64,000 nt of DNA, from the NCBI GenBank assembly GCA_032209605.1, contig JASFXZ010000004.1, forward strand, positions 37,420,401 through 37,484,400. The letters run 5' to 3'. Origin of the DNA: Mactromeris polynyma. Taxonomy: Eukaryota; Mollusca; Bivalvia; Venerida; Mactridae. The position numbers and the translations under genes are program-made. The notes beneath the pieces are model-generated. The model made no database searches and had not been told where the DNA came from. It worked only from the letters and a program-made list of their open reading frames with translations. This document shows positions 1 to 11,765 of this stretch, piece after piece; position 1 is the first letter of the stretch; every line of letters starts with the position of its first letter.

Positions 1-132
1 ACTTGATATGTTTTAGACATTGCATTTGTATTATGTTCCTAAAATTATGGTTGGTTTATAGGTCAATTTTATTTAAAATATTCATAGTCTTCTCAATGCA
101 ATTAAAAAGTATTTGTGCTGTTTACATTACAG

Positions 133-563
133 TAATAAGTATTTCTCTCACTTGCCGTCCACCATACAACTGTGAGGGATGTATCCCGTACTTGTGTGAT
201 AGATGTCCAAAATGGACTTTCAAGACGCCCGATCCATTGCACCTCGGATGCGCACCATGTAGCCAAGTATGCGCATCTTGCGACTATGCAGGCCATTGTC
301 AAGAATGTGTGAAAGGAAGGTTCGGCGGGCGATGTCACTTACAATGTAGTACAAGGTGTTTAAGCAGACTTTGTGAAAAACGTACTGGAAAATGTACATG
401 TAAGGAAAATTTCACAGGAAGCACTTGTGATAAATGTACACTAGGTAGATATGGAACAAACTGTCATCTGAAATGTAGTGATGGTTGTTTAGATGGAACT
501 TGTGATAAAATAACTGGGGAATGTGTATGCAAGCCTGGGTACACGGGATTGAATTGTAGTTAA
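133..563 (+). pseudogene. EGF-repeat protein exon, copy 1 (truncated)
   Basis: Cysteine-rich exon of a secreted or membrane protein of the multiple-EGF type (MEGF10/scavenger receptor F-like spacing). After a cysteine-rich lead-in (about residues 7-55) there are two clear EGF-like repeats with the pattern C-x6-G-x2-C-x3-C-x3-C, ending in GYTGLNCS and a TAA at 561-563. A 3' splice site (attacag) lies at 126-132 and gives a phase-1 start; the signal-peptide exon would lie left of the window. Compared with copy 2 (3044-3221), about 25 bases seem to be missing just before the shared donor GTACGT at 567-572. This puts the stop in front of the donor and breaks the phase-1 join to the exon at 821-882. 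It is either a natural short form or, more likely, a decayed gene. Family is clear; the exact orthologue is not. Confidence 0.6.
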
Positions 564-820
564 CTGGTACGTAGATATTTTAATACCAAATAAAGTAGTT
601 GATTTACTTCCAAATCTGACTCCAAACCTACCATAAGTAAATGCTTATATAACACATTTGTACAGAACAAAAAAACAGTCAAAATTACCTCTCTTACTTG
701 TCAATAAATGATTTCCTTGACTGACCTATCTATTGTCAGAACAAGTACTTTGGCTCCCTAAGACATTAAGAATATACGTGACGTTGTGTGAAATGTCAAT
801 GCATAATGTCTGTTTTTCAG

Positions 821-882
821 GTGACAGTCACGAATACAACCGAGCAGTTGTCGTCATTATTATGATGCTTATCTTTAAATAG
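821..882 (+). pseudogene. C-terminal hydrophobic exon of EGF gene, copy 1
   Basis: Follows a good acceptor (tctgtttttcag, ending at 820). Read in phase 1 it starts GDSHEYNRAVVV and ends in a hydrophobic stretch, then LIFK and TAG at 880-882. The paralogous exon at 3480-3571 is 30 bases longer. It probably encoded a membrane-proximal or short transmembrane C-terminus. Because the exon before it stops early, it is probably not translated in this copy. Confidence 0.45.
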
Positions 883-1199
883 TAATCGTGTTACACCTGT
901 TCCAACTGTGTACTTGGTTTTATTGGCGTTTTCATCATAATCATTACGAATAGAGCAAAGTTCTCTTATTTATTGTTATCATTTAGTTATGGTGAACACA
1001 TGAGTACAGAGTGCTTTTAAATTACTGGACGTTTTAATTCCATTCTGTTTACTTCTTTCTATATTTCTTTATGTACGAAATACGGCTTTGATAGTTCCTG
1101 TATAAACATGAATTCTTTAATTGTACCAAATAAACTGTTGAAATATTAAATATGTGTTTAACATTGTCGTTTTTGATACCATATTCTTTATTTAGGGTG

Positions 1200-1500
1200 T
1201 CAAATTAATAAATAAAGAAATATAAAGTTCCTACAGGGAACGCCACATTCACAAGACAGGGACCCCTCACACAGATCCCGGGATAAATCAGCCTACGAAA
1301 CATATGGGATCGAGGAGGTATAAGGGCAAATATCTATGGAAATTGGCAAGTAATGCATTGTCTTGCTGACTATCAAAAACAAAGATGGAGAATTGTTGGG
1401 ACAACACTGTTGGAAGGAATTTAATGGGTGAAGTATACATAGAAAATCCCACTAAAAAGCGCAAAGCCACGCTAAAAGTTCAAGGAAATATCCTTATTTT
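1200..1500 (+). repeat. Dispersed repeat family, copy in EGF intergenic DNA
   Basis: Contains the core gccacat-cacaagaca-tgcctcc-cacagatc found at least seven times in the window: + strand near 1232, 3921, 16119, 21832 and 43215; - strand near 41030-41110 and 61080-61210. Here the similarity continues about 250 bases in common with the copy at 3880-4200, because the two loci are also paralogous. The class is unknown; it could be a SINE-like element or the solo end of a larger element. Confidence 0.5.
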
Positions 1501-1564
1501 ACTCCTACTTATAAATATCTATAAATGGGAAATTTCACTATACAAATTGAATCCCGCGATATCC

Positions 1565-1700
1565 CAGCATTCACATAACGTTGCCACAACGCTCTTATTA
1601 TAGGTTTCTTAGCGTTGTGACAACGTTATTTGGCAACCAATACACAACCGTCATACAACGTTGAGGCAACGTTAGAATGTATTGTTTTCTCAACGTTGTG
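1565..1700. repeat. Cluster of caacgttg-type dyad motifs
   Basis: Several near-palindromic sites of the form AACGTTG(T/A)GxCAACGTT occur within 130 bases. The same cluster recurs at 4256-4440 in the paralogous copy, and single sites lie at 4945-5045. No coding potential is seen. Confidence 0.5.
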
Positions 1701-2045
1701 ATAACACTTGCGCAAGCGTGCCAAATAATCACCCTAGAGACCATTTGGCACGCTTGGAAAATAATCACTATTGGGACACTTGCGCACGCTTTGCAAATAA
1801 TCACCCTAGGAGTACTTGTGCAAGCTTGGCAAATAATCACCAAAGAAAGACTTGCTTACGCTTGGCAAATAATCACAATAGGGACACGTGTGCACGCTTG
1901 GCAAATAATAACCAAAGAAAGACTTGGCTAGCTTGGCAAATAATCGCCCTAGAGACAGTTGCGCAAGTTGGCAAATAATCACCACAGAGACACTTGCGCA
2001 CGATTGGCAAATGATCACTCAAGAAATACGTGCGCACGCTTGACT
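1700..2045 (+). repeat. 36-bp minisatellite, about 9 units
   Basis: Tandem units share ttggcaaataatcacc followed by a variable middle and acttgcgcacgc. The block gcaaataatcac recurs every 35-36 bases at roughly 1722, 1758, 1794, 1830, 1866, 1902, 1937, 1971 and 2007. The period is a multiple of three, so long open frames across it are artefacts. It is absent from the paralogous position near 4440, so it arose after the tandem duplication or was lost from the other copy. Confidence 0.9.
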
Positions 2046-2428
2046 AAACATAAATGTGCAACAAAGCGTTTAGATGACAACGCAAAACTTACAAACAGAA
2101 AACATATTATCAGCGTGATATACTTACATTTTAATGGAGTGTTTTGTTAACAACAATATTGTTAATCTCGCGAGAATACATACAGGGTAAGTCATGATTA
2201 TATAAAACTACATTACACTTATGTGGTAGAGTATAAAGGCTATTATTATATTACGATTAACTTAATTAAATCTAATTTTATACTATGTATAAAATGGTAC
2301 TTGTCGCAAATGTTTACGAATAAGGTATCTAATAACATGCATACATTTTTTAGTAGTATTTAATACCTTTTTAGTTGCAAATGTATGTAACGTAATCCAA
2401 AAGAGCTTCAATAATTACAGGTGAAGAC

Positions 2429-2474
2429 ATGTTTCGTTTGGTTTTTATTTATGCATTCCTGCACGTTGATCAAG
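2429..2474 (+). CDS. Signal-peptide exon of EGF gene, copy 2
   Basis: ATG followed by FRLVFIYAFLHVDQ, a short hydrophobic leader, ending at a donor (caag/gtaaaa) in phase 1. Phase 1 is the phase used by the other exons of this gene. The leader context acaggtgaagacATG resembles acaggtaaagacATG at 5542-5556. Whether the exon is still used is doubtful, because the next exon has no clean acceptor. Confidence 0.45.
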
Positions 2475-3043
2475 GTAAAATACATAATTATATTACTTAT
2501 TATAATAGTTGATACGTTAACGCATAGTTATGAGCAGATCTATTCGTTATTTTAAAACACTGCATTATACGCTTGTCTTTATTATTGTTTTAAAGGTATT
2601 TTTATGTTATGTTTTGCAATAAATAATATGACGTCTGATATACTGATGTCTATTTAACACACAGAACATTTTATCATTACCACCCATGTGAATATACAAG
2701 TCATAATGACAAGTGTATTAAGTCGCACATTATTCTATAAGATGTTTTACAGTCGGTAAAATATAATGCGTGTATTTAGACTCTTGTTTTATTACTATCG
2801 AATCATGCGCGCTGACTCATAGTAATCACGTGATTTTAAAACGATTATAATGACGAGTTTACGGATCTTAATGGAATACTTGTTTAAAAGAATAATCGGC
2901 TTGTTCAGAAGCTTGTGCTTCGATATACTTAGTTATAAACTTACCCGATGCGCATTTTGTCACATAATCATGTTTGAGGTTACCCCCGGAAAAGTTTTCT
3001 GTCTTGAATTCTCTTTGCTTTATGCTGATAATGACAACATTAA

Positions 3044-3221
3044 CATCTATATAACCAATGTGAAAGTGGATACTGGGCTTCCAATTGTCTTCAAACTTGT
3101 CCCGACAATTGTTTGAATGGAGTCTGTAACATAGGCAATGGAACTTGCACGTATGGATGTAAAATTGGCTACCATGGGAGACATTGTGAATGCAATAAAG
3201 ATAACATATGTATTACATTTG
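3044..3221 (+). pseudogene. EGF-like exon, copy 2
   Basis: Encodes one and a half EGF-like repeats: QCESGYWASNC, then LNGVCNIGNGTC and GYHGRHCEC. It ends in phase 1 at donor GTACGT (3222). The phase-1 join to 3480-3571 gives a continuous frame to a natural stop. Upstream, an in-frame TAA sits at 3041-3043 and I see no AG acceptor between it and the first cysteine, so the 5' part of this exon is lost or rearranged. Paralogous to the exon at 133-563. Confidence 0.5.
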
Positions 3222-3479
3222 GTACGTAGATATTTTATAACTAAATTAAGTGGTTGTTTTACTTTTAAATTTGACTCTATACTTTCCATAAGTAAATGTT
3301 TATATGACACAGTAGTACAGAAAATTAATACAAACAGTCCAAATTAACTCTCTTACTTGTCAATAAATGATTTCCCTGACTGACCTTTGTATGGTCAGAG
3401 CAGGTACATTGGCTCTCTAAGACATAACAGTTTATACGTGAGTTGTGTGAAATGTCAATGCACATTGTCTGTTTTTCAG

Positions 3480-3571
3480 GTGACAGTCACGAATACAACC
3501 GTGGTGTGAATTTCGCAGTTGCATGGGTCAGAGCAGTTGTACTCATTTTTATTATGCTTATCTTTAAATAG
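3480..3571 (+). CDS. C-terminal exon of EGF gene, copy 2
   Basis: Acceptor tgtctgtttttcag ends at 3479. In phase 1 the exon reads GDSHEYNRGVNFAVAW then a hydrophobic run VVLIFIMLIF, K and TAG at 3569-3571. The hydrophobic end could be a short membrane anchor. Thirty codons including the stop; it fits the phase of 3044-3221 exactly. Confidence 0.45.
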
Positions 3572-5700
3572 TAATCGTGTTACACCTGTTCCAACTTGGG
3601 ACTTGGTTTTGAAGGGCTTTTAATCATAATGAATACAAAAAGAGCATATTTCGCTTATTTATCATTATTATCATTTTGTTATGATGGACCCATGAATACA
3701 AAGTGCTAGCACATTATATGATGTTTTAACTTCGATTCTGTTTTCTTCTTTTCTGGATTTCTCTCTGTAACTTTTACAGTTTCTGCATAAACATACATTC
3801 TTTAATTGTACCAAACAAACTAATGAATATTAGATATGTGTTTAATACATCTATGTCGTTTTTCTTATTTTTTCTTTATTCAAAATGTCAAATTCATAAA
3901 GAAGAAAATATTCAGTTCCTATAGAACACCACATACACAAGACAATGCCTCCTCACACAGATCCCTTGGAAAATCAGCCTATGAAACATTAGGGTCGAGG
4001 AGGTGTAAGGGCAAGTATATATGGAAATTGGCAAGTAATGTTGGCTGACTATCAAAAACAAACATGGAGAATTGTTCGGACAACACTGTGGGAAGGGATT
4101 GAATGTGTGAAAAATACATAGACATTTCCACTAAAAAGCGCACAGCCACCGTGAAAGCTCAAGTAAATATCATTATTATACTTCTACTTATACATATTTA
4201 CAAATGCGAAAATTCACTATACAAATTTAAGTGAAGCGATATCACAGCAAACACATAATGTTGCCACAACGCTACTAACATTGTATTAACGTTATGCATG
4301 ACGTTGTCCCAACGATAAAATGTATGTTTTTTTAGCGTTGTTCCAACGTTATTCGGCAACCAATACACAACCTTCATTCAACGTTTTGACAACGTTAGAA
4401 TCTATGGTTTTCTCAACGTTGTGATAACGTCATTTAACACCCAACCAATAAATAATTAATTAAACGCCAACAATAACCAAATGTATGTGTATATATGCAA
4501 TAAAGTTACCACAGGCAGATTTTAAGTAGTACAAAATATCTGACTGTAAGGAATTGTTGCTGTTTTGTAATACGAACAAAACACGTCTGTCAACAGCTAC
4601 TTTTATAAGACAAACATACCTTGTACGAAGAATTCAAGTTAACGTTCTGCATATATCAAATTTAAGACATTAAATGAACAGAAGAAACAAATATTATTCA
4701 GCAATAATTTCGCTGACTTCCACGCACGCTACCAATAACAATCTTCGGAGTCGCGATAACGCTAGATTCGAAAAACGCTTTACTCCCTTTCTCTGTGAAC
4801 TAACAGGGACTTTTTCATTATAAACATTGTAAGAAATTAATCTGTATGTATATAATATACCATGACGTAACGCAATTGAGAGTATATACTCATTTTTATT
4901 GTTCTTATTCTAAAACTGCTTCTTTCAAAAGGATAATGATCTCAAAACGTTAGGACAACGTTTCTTATTAATTTCAGAAAGACCGCAATAAATAATATCG
5001 TCAAGTCTTGAACACAACGTTAATGTAATGTTAACATAACGTTGTCATATCACTAAAATATAAAAAGTTAATAGTTGAAAATCATTATTAGATGATGGCC
5101 TTGAAGTATTTATTCCATGACTCCTGATTTTGAATGATAACTAGCGGAAACTATTCACAAATTAATTTAGGCAATATTTGTTGATCCCCATTCGTTTCTG
5201 TGTATGTTTTGTTTGGTCTAATATCCTCTTCTCCTTATTATTTTATTTCATGCCATAGATATCAGTATAGGGAGACTCTTGTCTTGTGAACTTGACCTTC
5301 CCCTTTTCACACTTACACGCCGTATTTTTCGTTATTAAGTAGAAGGGGACATATAATTATTTAACAAAAAATTGGAGAAATTCCCACTAATAACATGTGC
5401 TCTTAAGGTCCAGGTAATTTACGCCACAAATATTTGAGCCTACAAACTCACGTCCAATTCTGTAAATAAAAAAACACATTCAAAAAATCCAATCTACTTT
5501 ACGATATACTTAGCTAATACTGTGCTCACTCGTATGTATTTACAGGTAAAGACATGGCCAACTATGTACTATTTATACAGTGGTCACTTACCTAGTATTG
5601 TAATTCTTCGAACCAAATATAGGGAATGTGCTAAAGACAGAACGTAATATAAGAACGATAAAGAAAGGACTGAGAAAGACGAGCCATAGGAAGAAGAGAA
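3572..5700. other. Intergenic DNA, no supported gene
   Basis: Holds the paralogous dispersed repeat (3880-4200), the caacgtt cluster (4256-4440) and weak caacgtt sites at 4945-5045. A context like the copy-2 leader exon (acaggtaaagacATG at 5542-5556) may be the remains of a third tandem EGF gene copy, but no EGF exon follows it. Otherwise AT-rich and featureless. Confidence 0.5.
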
Positions 5701-5711
5701 GCACGCAAAGA

Positions 5712-5937
5712 CTCGTCAATGTGATCTCATAGCGGCCATGTTTATAATCAGCAATATAATTAAACAACTGGCATTAAAGAACTTTATCGATAATGCTTTC
5801 CAAAAAACAGAAGCTTTTGCAACGAGAAACTTGCCGAGCTCAAGGACCAACTTGCCTCTGAAATAAAGGCGGAAATAGACAAAGTTTATGACAAGTTCAC
5901 GCAGGTGAAACTAAGTAAGCGGAACATGTCACTTTGA
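5712..5937 (+). mobile_element. Possible LINE ORF1 coiled-coil remnant
   Basis: Two short in-phase stretches look like coding remains rich in K, E, L and I. One around 5712-5810 (CDLIAAMF, then LALKNFIDNAF); one at 5826-5934 (NEKLAELKDQLASEIKAEID, then KVYDKFTQVK). The frame changes between them. The heptad-like LxxLKDxLxxEI pattern resembles the coiled coil of non-LTR retrotransposon ORF1 proteins. No zinc knuckles or RT are adjacent. Identification is by composition and pattern only. Confidence 0.35.
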
Positions 5938-6890
5938 TTGATGACCTGGGGCAATATTACAGAAACATCTTAAGTAAAATTTCATCCATTTCCTTAAAAT
6001 AACATTTTCCTTAATTAGTTTATTTAACATACAGGCTTTTATATGGTCAAATTAAGGGTGATAAATGAATACATCCTTATAATAACGCAATACGTTTTTG
6101 ATTAAAATTATCTGTCTAATGACGTAGTGACTTGCGCTGCTCGCAGGTATGTTGAACATTGCGCTCAAATAATTATTTGCGAATGAATGATAACATTTTT
6201 ATCAAAGACTGTATCTCTCGATAGGTAATGCAATTGAACAGGGCACTGTTTTATTTACGGACTTATGATACCGTAAGTCTAAGTTTCCATAAATTCTGCG
6301 TAGGTCGCTAAGATTTGCGTAAATATTTCTGCGTATAATGTTTCGTAACTGTGAGCGTCACCTTACGCTACATAGTACATACCGTAAGTTTTATAACGAA
6401 CGGCGACCCTTTGCACAGAAGCAGAGCTCCAATGGAATATAAAAAAATGGTCTACAAATATTTCTCTCAACATTAGGTGATAATGAAGTAATTTATCAGT
6501 ACAGACTGAACAGAGAATCCATTGAGCGATTTCAGCTGATGTTTGGGAAAGCAATAACATGTGACACATATGTGGATATGCTTTAATCTTGTAATATACT
6601 CATACTTTGCCTATGTTTTCTTGGGATCTGTATGGGCAGAAATTGTATTGCGAAAGTGACCTTCCATGTAACAACTTAATTCTTCTTTTGTAATATTGAA
6701 CATGGCGGTATATTAATTCCAACATTCTACAAGAAAAATACGATAAAGCTGGAAATCTAGTGCATAGATTTAGACTTAGACTTAGACTTATCTACTTTAT
6801 TTGTTCTATATGTATCTTAGGTAAACGTGATGGGCAGAACCCATCTGAATATTAAACTTACCAACAATATGGTAAATTACTTGCGAACGT
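5938..6890. other. Intergenic DNA with a short interspersed repeat
   Basis: No gene is supported. A segment at 6768-6850 (tagacttagactta followed by ctactttatttgttctat and gatgggcagaacccatctga) matches 62015-62085, so it belongs to an interspersed family whose other copies start with a ggccttattcacgaa-type head (61744). Confidence 0.45.
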
Positions 6891-6894
6891 CAAC

Positions 6895-9654
6895 AAAAAG
6901 TTATTTTATAACACAGATGTACATTTTCATACTCATATCATTCAAGGGCATAGAATCCTCTTGGAGACACACAAATATACACCGTTAGTGTCAATGCCAT
7001 ACATCCACCATACACTATTTCTAAATGTTGATACGAATCGGAACACTGTGCATCTGAATGTTAAAATAAACAAGTAGAAGCACATGGTTTCAAATGGTGG
7101 GGTCGATTTAATAAAGAACTAATATTGCCTTCATAATTTAAACCGAAGGCTTAAATTTGACTCGGGGATCGATCGTTCGTGTCGTATGGTACATTTTAGG
7201 AAATTCAATATGACGGTACATGTACTACCATACTTGACTCCTACGAGAATAGCCAACACACACTTGACGTGAGGCCACCGCCATTTCCCCTCATAGATTC
7301 CTGTCTTCATGGCTTTTTTTCTGCATCTCACCATTTTATTGCTAAGGCCTATTTCGAGCGTCTCTATACCTACCCCTCCTTTTCCAATCCGGGCCTATCA
7401 TTACAACCGTATATAACCCTGCCCCTAGATATATAAAATACACTGCTGAGACTGGAGATTTGAATGTGAATCTTAGATTGTGTATGATATATTAGATCAG
7501 AATGTGAGTGCTTAAGTTACTGTTTGTTCTTTTATGCTTTTCGGTGGGTTATTTTCCGAGAAACTCACTGTTTTATTAAGTATCTCACTGAAACGGGCTA
7601 TTTTGTTTCCGAAGAAAATCCCCGTGATATTCCTCAAATGCAGTTCTCCCAATTTGATTAAATTGTAAGTAAAGTAGCAGTTGTCTCCCTTTCCTGTTAA
7701 CATTTGTAACGTTTGTTTATTGACAAAATGAAATGGTTTGTAGAGAATATGGATTTTACGATATTTACTACAACATTATATAATCCAGAGTGAGAAATTA
7801 TTCATTTATTTATGAACACAATTAATTACAAAACTGACATTTCGTTTCATGCGTTGTTTGCTATATTCTAGTTATTTGTTGGTGGTTTTTGAATACATGG
7901 CGACGATGGGGGATGAATACCTGATGTAAAAATGTATTTTTCACTCGGTGAATTTATCTCGATCTTACACCGAAACATACAACTACCCTGTATATCTTTA
8001 CCTTCAAAGCTCAACACACAATAAGCATTTTAAACCATTTCACTCATTATAAACACCAATCTCAGACTAGGGATAACTATTGACAGCTGATTAGTGCCTG
8101 CAGAGTAATGGTTATAATTCCTTGTCCAATGTAAATCTATGTTTGTCAAAGCCCAAGCACCGTCTTGGAAAATCACAAAGGTTTCATCATTTCAAAGTGA
8201 CATTCGTCTGTTACACCGACGGAACAAAACGGGCTGGTGGTGATGCAGTTCACAGTCGATGACAACTGTGTAAGCTTTATGTATGTTTTAACCAAGTTCA
8301 AAAATGTATAAAATAAAGTAACTTGAACAGTTGTGGTACTTTCCGTCATCAATATGTATTCTTACCTGTTATTCAGTAATTCAATGTATGTTTTATTTTC
8401 ATTATAAGTTTCCCATTTACGAATATATGTATTTTATGTCTTTGTGGCTACGCAGAGTTTCCAATTAAAATTTAATAGACAAGCAGTATTGACAATTACC
8501 CCCACATGAATCAGAAATGGGGGACAGATGATTTTGAATGTATTATCTTCAGTCATTTTGTTACAGAGAAAATCGCCACATCTTAGGATCGAATCTACGA
8601 CCTCAAGATTAGCGGTCGAGTACTCTCCCGACTGAGCGGATGTGGAAGTTTTTTTGTATCTAAGATGGAGGAAGACTTAGGACTTTTTTCTCCATTCAAA
8701 CAATCATCAGGAATATGCACATCATTCTGGTCTTGCAGACATGATCTCCGGGTTAGTTATGTGTAGTATCGTGTGTTATAGGTGCAATCGATTCTGTTAA
8801 GATATTGTTAAGAGTTGTGGATTGAAAAAAAAACTGTTCTTGTTGTTAGACTGCCTTGGTGCTTTATAAACAGTGTCCATTCGAATAATGGTGAGTGTTC
8901 AATTGAAAGCGACCATCCCCTACATATAGTCAAACAAATGTTAAATATTGACAGAGTTGCAGAAGGGGGTAGGCCTCATTCACAACACTGAGTCTCCCCT
9001 CACTTATTTCAAGGGTACATAATAAACAAACTTTTGAGTGTGTAACAATAACCCATCAAGGAAAGCTTCATTGCAACTGTCAGTGTATTACTTGTGTATT
9101 ACATCAACCTGTCGACGTGTTTATCGCCCTTGTATGTTATAGGAAAATATACGTATCCATACTTTCAGCAATTTTTGGTAATATTTTGTTTGGAATCGAA
9201 CCTATTTGTGTGAGGTTGTGTGTGACCGTGTTTCAAAAATAACCACACAAGGAACATTTATTTAGGTAGTACTACATATGAACCACTATCCATTAAGATA
9301 ATATACCTTGTTAATAGCTAGATTCCCACAGGCAAGTCTTTTGAATATGTTCGTTTGTTTCGGGTTTTTGCACGTTTATAGAGCATGTTCTCTTACATTT
9401 AGCAATTAGATCTATACGTGCATTTAATTTTGCTGACTGTATTTTTCACTGAAGTGTATACTCGTTGGGGTGTGGATGAGATACATATTGAAAAATTGTC
9501 GACAAATAAACTGTGAGTTCGAAACACTTCCAGGTCACACCTCATTTAACAATGTCTTCTTGTAAGCGTGCTTCATTGGGATTCAAAGATGTACGAACTA
9601 CATGTACTTTCATTACAAAGTAAATGCGTATTGTACTATTAAAAAGTCAACACT
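6895..9654. other. Non-coding part of copy A
   Basis: No conserved reading frame is shared with copies B and C across this block, although the nucleotides align. That argues against a protein gene here. A tRNA-like SINE remnant lies at 8575-8655 (separate entry). Confidence 0.55.
8575..8655 (-). mobile_element. tRNA-derived SINE remnant
   Basis: Read on the - strand it shows an A-box-like ccgctcagtcgggagagta followed about 35 bases later by a B-box-like agattcgatcc, the internal promoter layout of RNA polymerase III tRNA genes. It does not fold into a complete tRNA (no matching acceptor stem), so it is called SINE-like. A more decayed copy lies at 24700-24780 in copy B. Confidence 0.45.
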
Positions 9655-11100
9655 TAGTTCTGTATTTGTAAGCCAACCCGCCATTTTGTATTGGTAAGCC
9701 AACCTGCCACTTTGTATGTGTAAGCCAACCCGCCACTTTGTACTTGTAAGCCAACCCGCCATTTGTATTGGTAAGCCAACCCGCCATTTTGTATGTGTAA
9801 GCCAACCTGCCACTTTGTACTTGAAAACCAACCCGCCATTTTGTATTGGTAAGCCAACCTGCCATTTTGTATGTGTAAGCCAAAATGCCATTTTGTATGT
9901 GTAAGCCAACCTGCCACTTTGTACTTGAAAACCAACCCGCCATTTTGTATTGGTAAGCCAACCTGCCATTTTGTATGTGTAAGCCAACCCGCCATTTTGT
10001 ATGTGTAAGCCAACCTGCCACTTTGTACTTGCAAACCAACCCGCCATTTTGTATTGGTAAGCCAACCTGCCATTTTGTATGTGTAAGCCAAAATGCCATT
10101 TTGTATGTGTAAGCCCACATGCACTTTTTTATGTGTAAGCCAACCTGCCTTTTTGTATGTGTAAGCCAACACTCCATTTTGTATTTGTAAGCCAAATTGC
10201 CATTTTTTATGTATGTGTTAGCCAACCTGCTATTTTGTATGTGTGTGCCAACCTGCCACTTTGTACTTGTAAGCCAACCTGCCACTTTGTACTTGTAAGC
10301 CAACCTGCCACTTTGTACTTGTAAGCCAACCTGCCACTTTGTACTTGTAAGCCAACCTGCCACTTTGTACTTGTAAGCGAACCTGCCACTTTGTACTTGT
10401 AAGCCAACCTGCCACTTTGTACTTGTAAGCCAACCTGCCACTTTGTACTTGTAAGCCAACCTGCCACTTTGTACTTGTAAGCCAACCTGCCACTTTGTAC
10501 TTGTAAGCCAACCCGCCATTTTGTTTTGGTAAGCCAACCCGCAATTTTGTATGTGTAAGCCAACCTGTCACTTTGTACTTGAAAGCCAACATGCACTTTT
10601 TATGTGTAAGCCAACCTTCCATTTTGTATGTGTTAGCCAACACTCCATTTTGTATTTGTAAGCCAACATGCCATTTTGTATATGACGGCCAACCTGCCAT
10701 TTTGTATGTGTAAGCCAACCTGCCATTTTGTATGTGTAAGCCAACCTGCCGTTTTGTATGTGTAAACAAAACCGCCATTTTGTATTGGTAAGCCAATCCG
10801 CCATTTTGTATGTGTAAGCCAACCTGCCATTTTGTATGTGTAAGCTAACCTGCCATTTTGTATGTGTTAGCCAACCTGTCATTTTGTATGTGCAAGCCAA
10901 CCTGTCATTTTGTATGTGCAAGCCAACCTGCCATTTTGTATTTGTAAGTCAAATAGCCATTTTTTATGTATGTGTAAGCCAACCTGCCGTTTTGTATGTG
11001 CAAGCCAACCTGCCATTTTGTATTTGTAAGTCAAATAGCCATTTTTTATGAATGTGTTAGCCAACCTGCCGTTTTGTATATGTAAGCCAACCTGCAATCT
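9655..11100. repeat. 26-bp minisatellite, about 55 units
   Basis: Units follow gtaagccaacctgccattttgtat with variants (ccactttgtactt, acccgccat, caaaatgcc). The centre (about 10250-10510) is a nearly perfect homogeneous run; the flanks are mixed higher-order variants. The 26-bp period gives three open - strand frames with Lys/Gln/Tyr/Thr-rich repeats, which are artefacts of the missing stops. At the paralogous place in copy B (25725-25752) there is only one related unit, accaacccgtcattttat. Confidence 0.95.
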
Positions 11101-11395
11101 CTGTATTTTTCCTGTGTTTTCTCGTTTGTACAATATTTAAATATTATAATCACGGTGTCCATTATCACGAAATGCGGTAATTAGTATTTGTAGACACACT
11201 GATAGGAATTCATTGACCAATGGTGTTTGTGTGATAGGATATACTTGCAATTTGCTGAACAAATCAAACCATACCATAGATTATAAAACAACATTGTTTA
11301 CATAAAACAATATTTATTCACACAAAAGACACACAACACTACAATCATGAGATGAAATATAAACAAAATTTAAGATGACAACACACTGCAATATA

Positions 11396-11609
11396 TACAG
11401 GGTGTTAAACAAGTTTGTTCACAAAGTTGAAGTTTTAATATTATTTCTAAATACTCTTTAAATCTATGTCGCTTGGGATCAATAGTTTAATTCTGCGTGA
11501 GATTTAAATTAATCAGATAGTAATACAAAAGCAATATCGTTCATGATTCGAAATAAAGCCTCTGTAAACAGCATTATTCTCATTTTATTTAAATATTTAA
11601 CACCCTGTA
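11396..11609. mobile_element. MITE with tacagggtgttaaa termini, copy A
   Basis: Starts tacagggtgttaaa and ends with the inverse tttaacaccctgta, 214 bases. The copy-B orthologue (26611-26834) keeps longer inverted ends of about 40 bases including gttcacaaagttcgaattt; here the right inner arm has been lost. TA at both edges is compatible with a Tc1/mariner-type target, but the family is not assigned. Confidence 0.65.
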
Positions 11610-11634
11610 ATGTAGATAACAGTAATTAAACACA

Positions 11635-11765
11635 ATGCATTCTGTGATTTAACATTGGGTTTTCTGTAATTGAACGCTCAATATGTTGTAATAGAACACT
11701 CTGTATTCTGTAATTAAACACTCAGTATTCTGTAATTAAACATTCGGTATTCCATAATAAACAGG
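11635..11765. repeat. 23-bp tandem repeat, copy A (about 5 units)
   Basis: Units of the form ttctgtaattaaacactcagta. The orthologous array in copy B (27235-27535) has about 13 units, so the two copies expanded independently. Confidence 0.75.

Noticed and set aside
1598..2018. Frames over the 36-bp array
   Set aside because: Period divisible by three keeps frames open on both strands; no conservation at the paralogous site.
9655..11100. CRISPR-like appearance of a regular array
   Set aside because: Units are directly abutting 26-mers without unique spacers, in a eukaryotic context with introns and retroelements; no cas genes.
9613..11133. Several - strand frames up to 296 codons (AGWLTHTKWQVGL-like repeats)
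   Set aside because: 26-bp minisatellite read in three frames; no splice, start or flanking coding signal, and copy B has only one unit.
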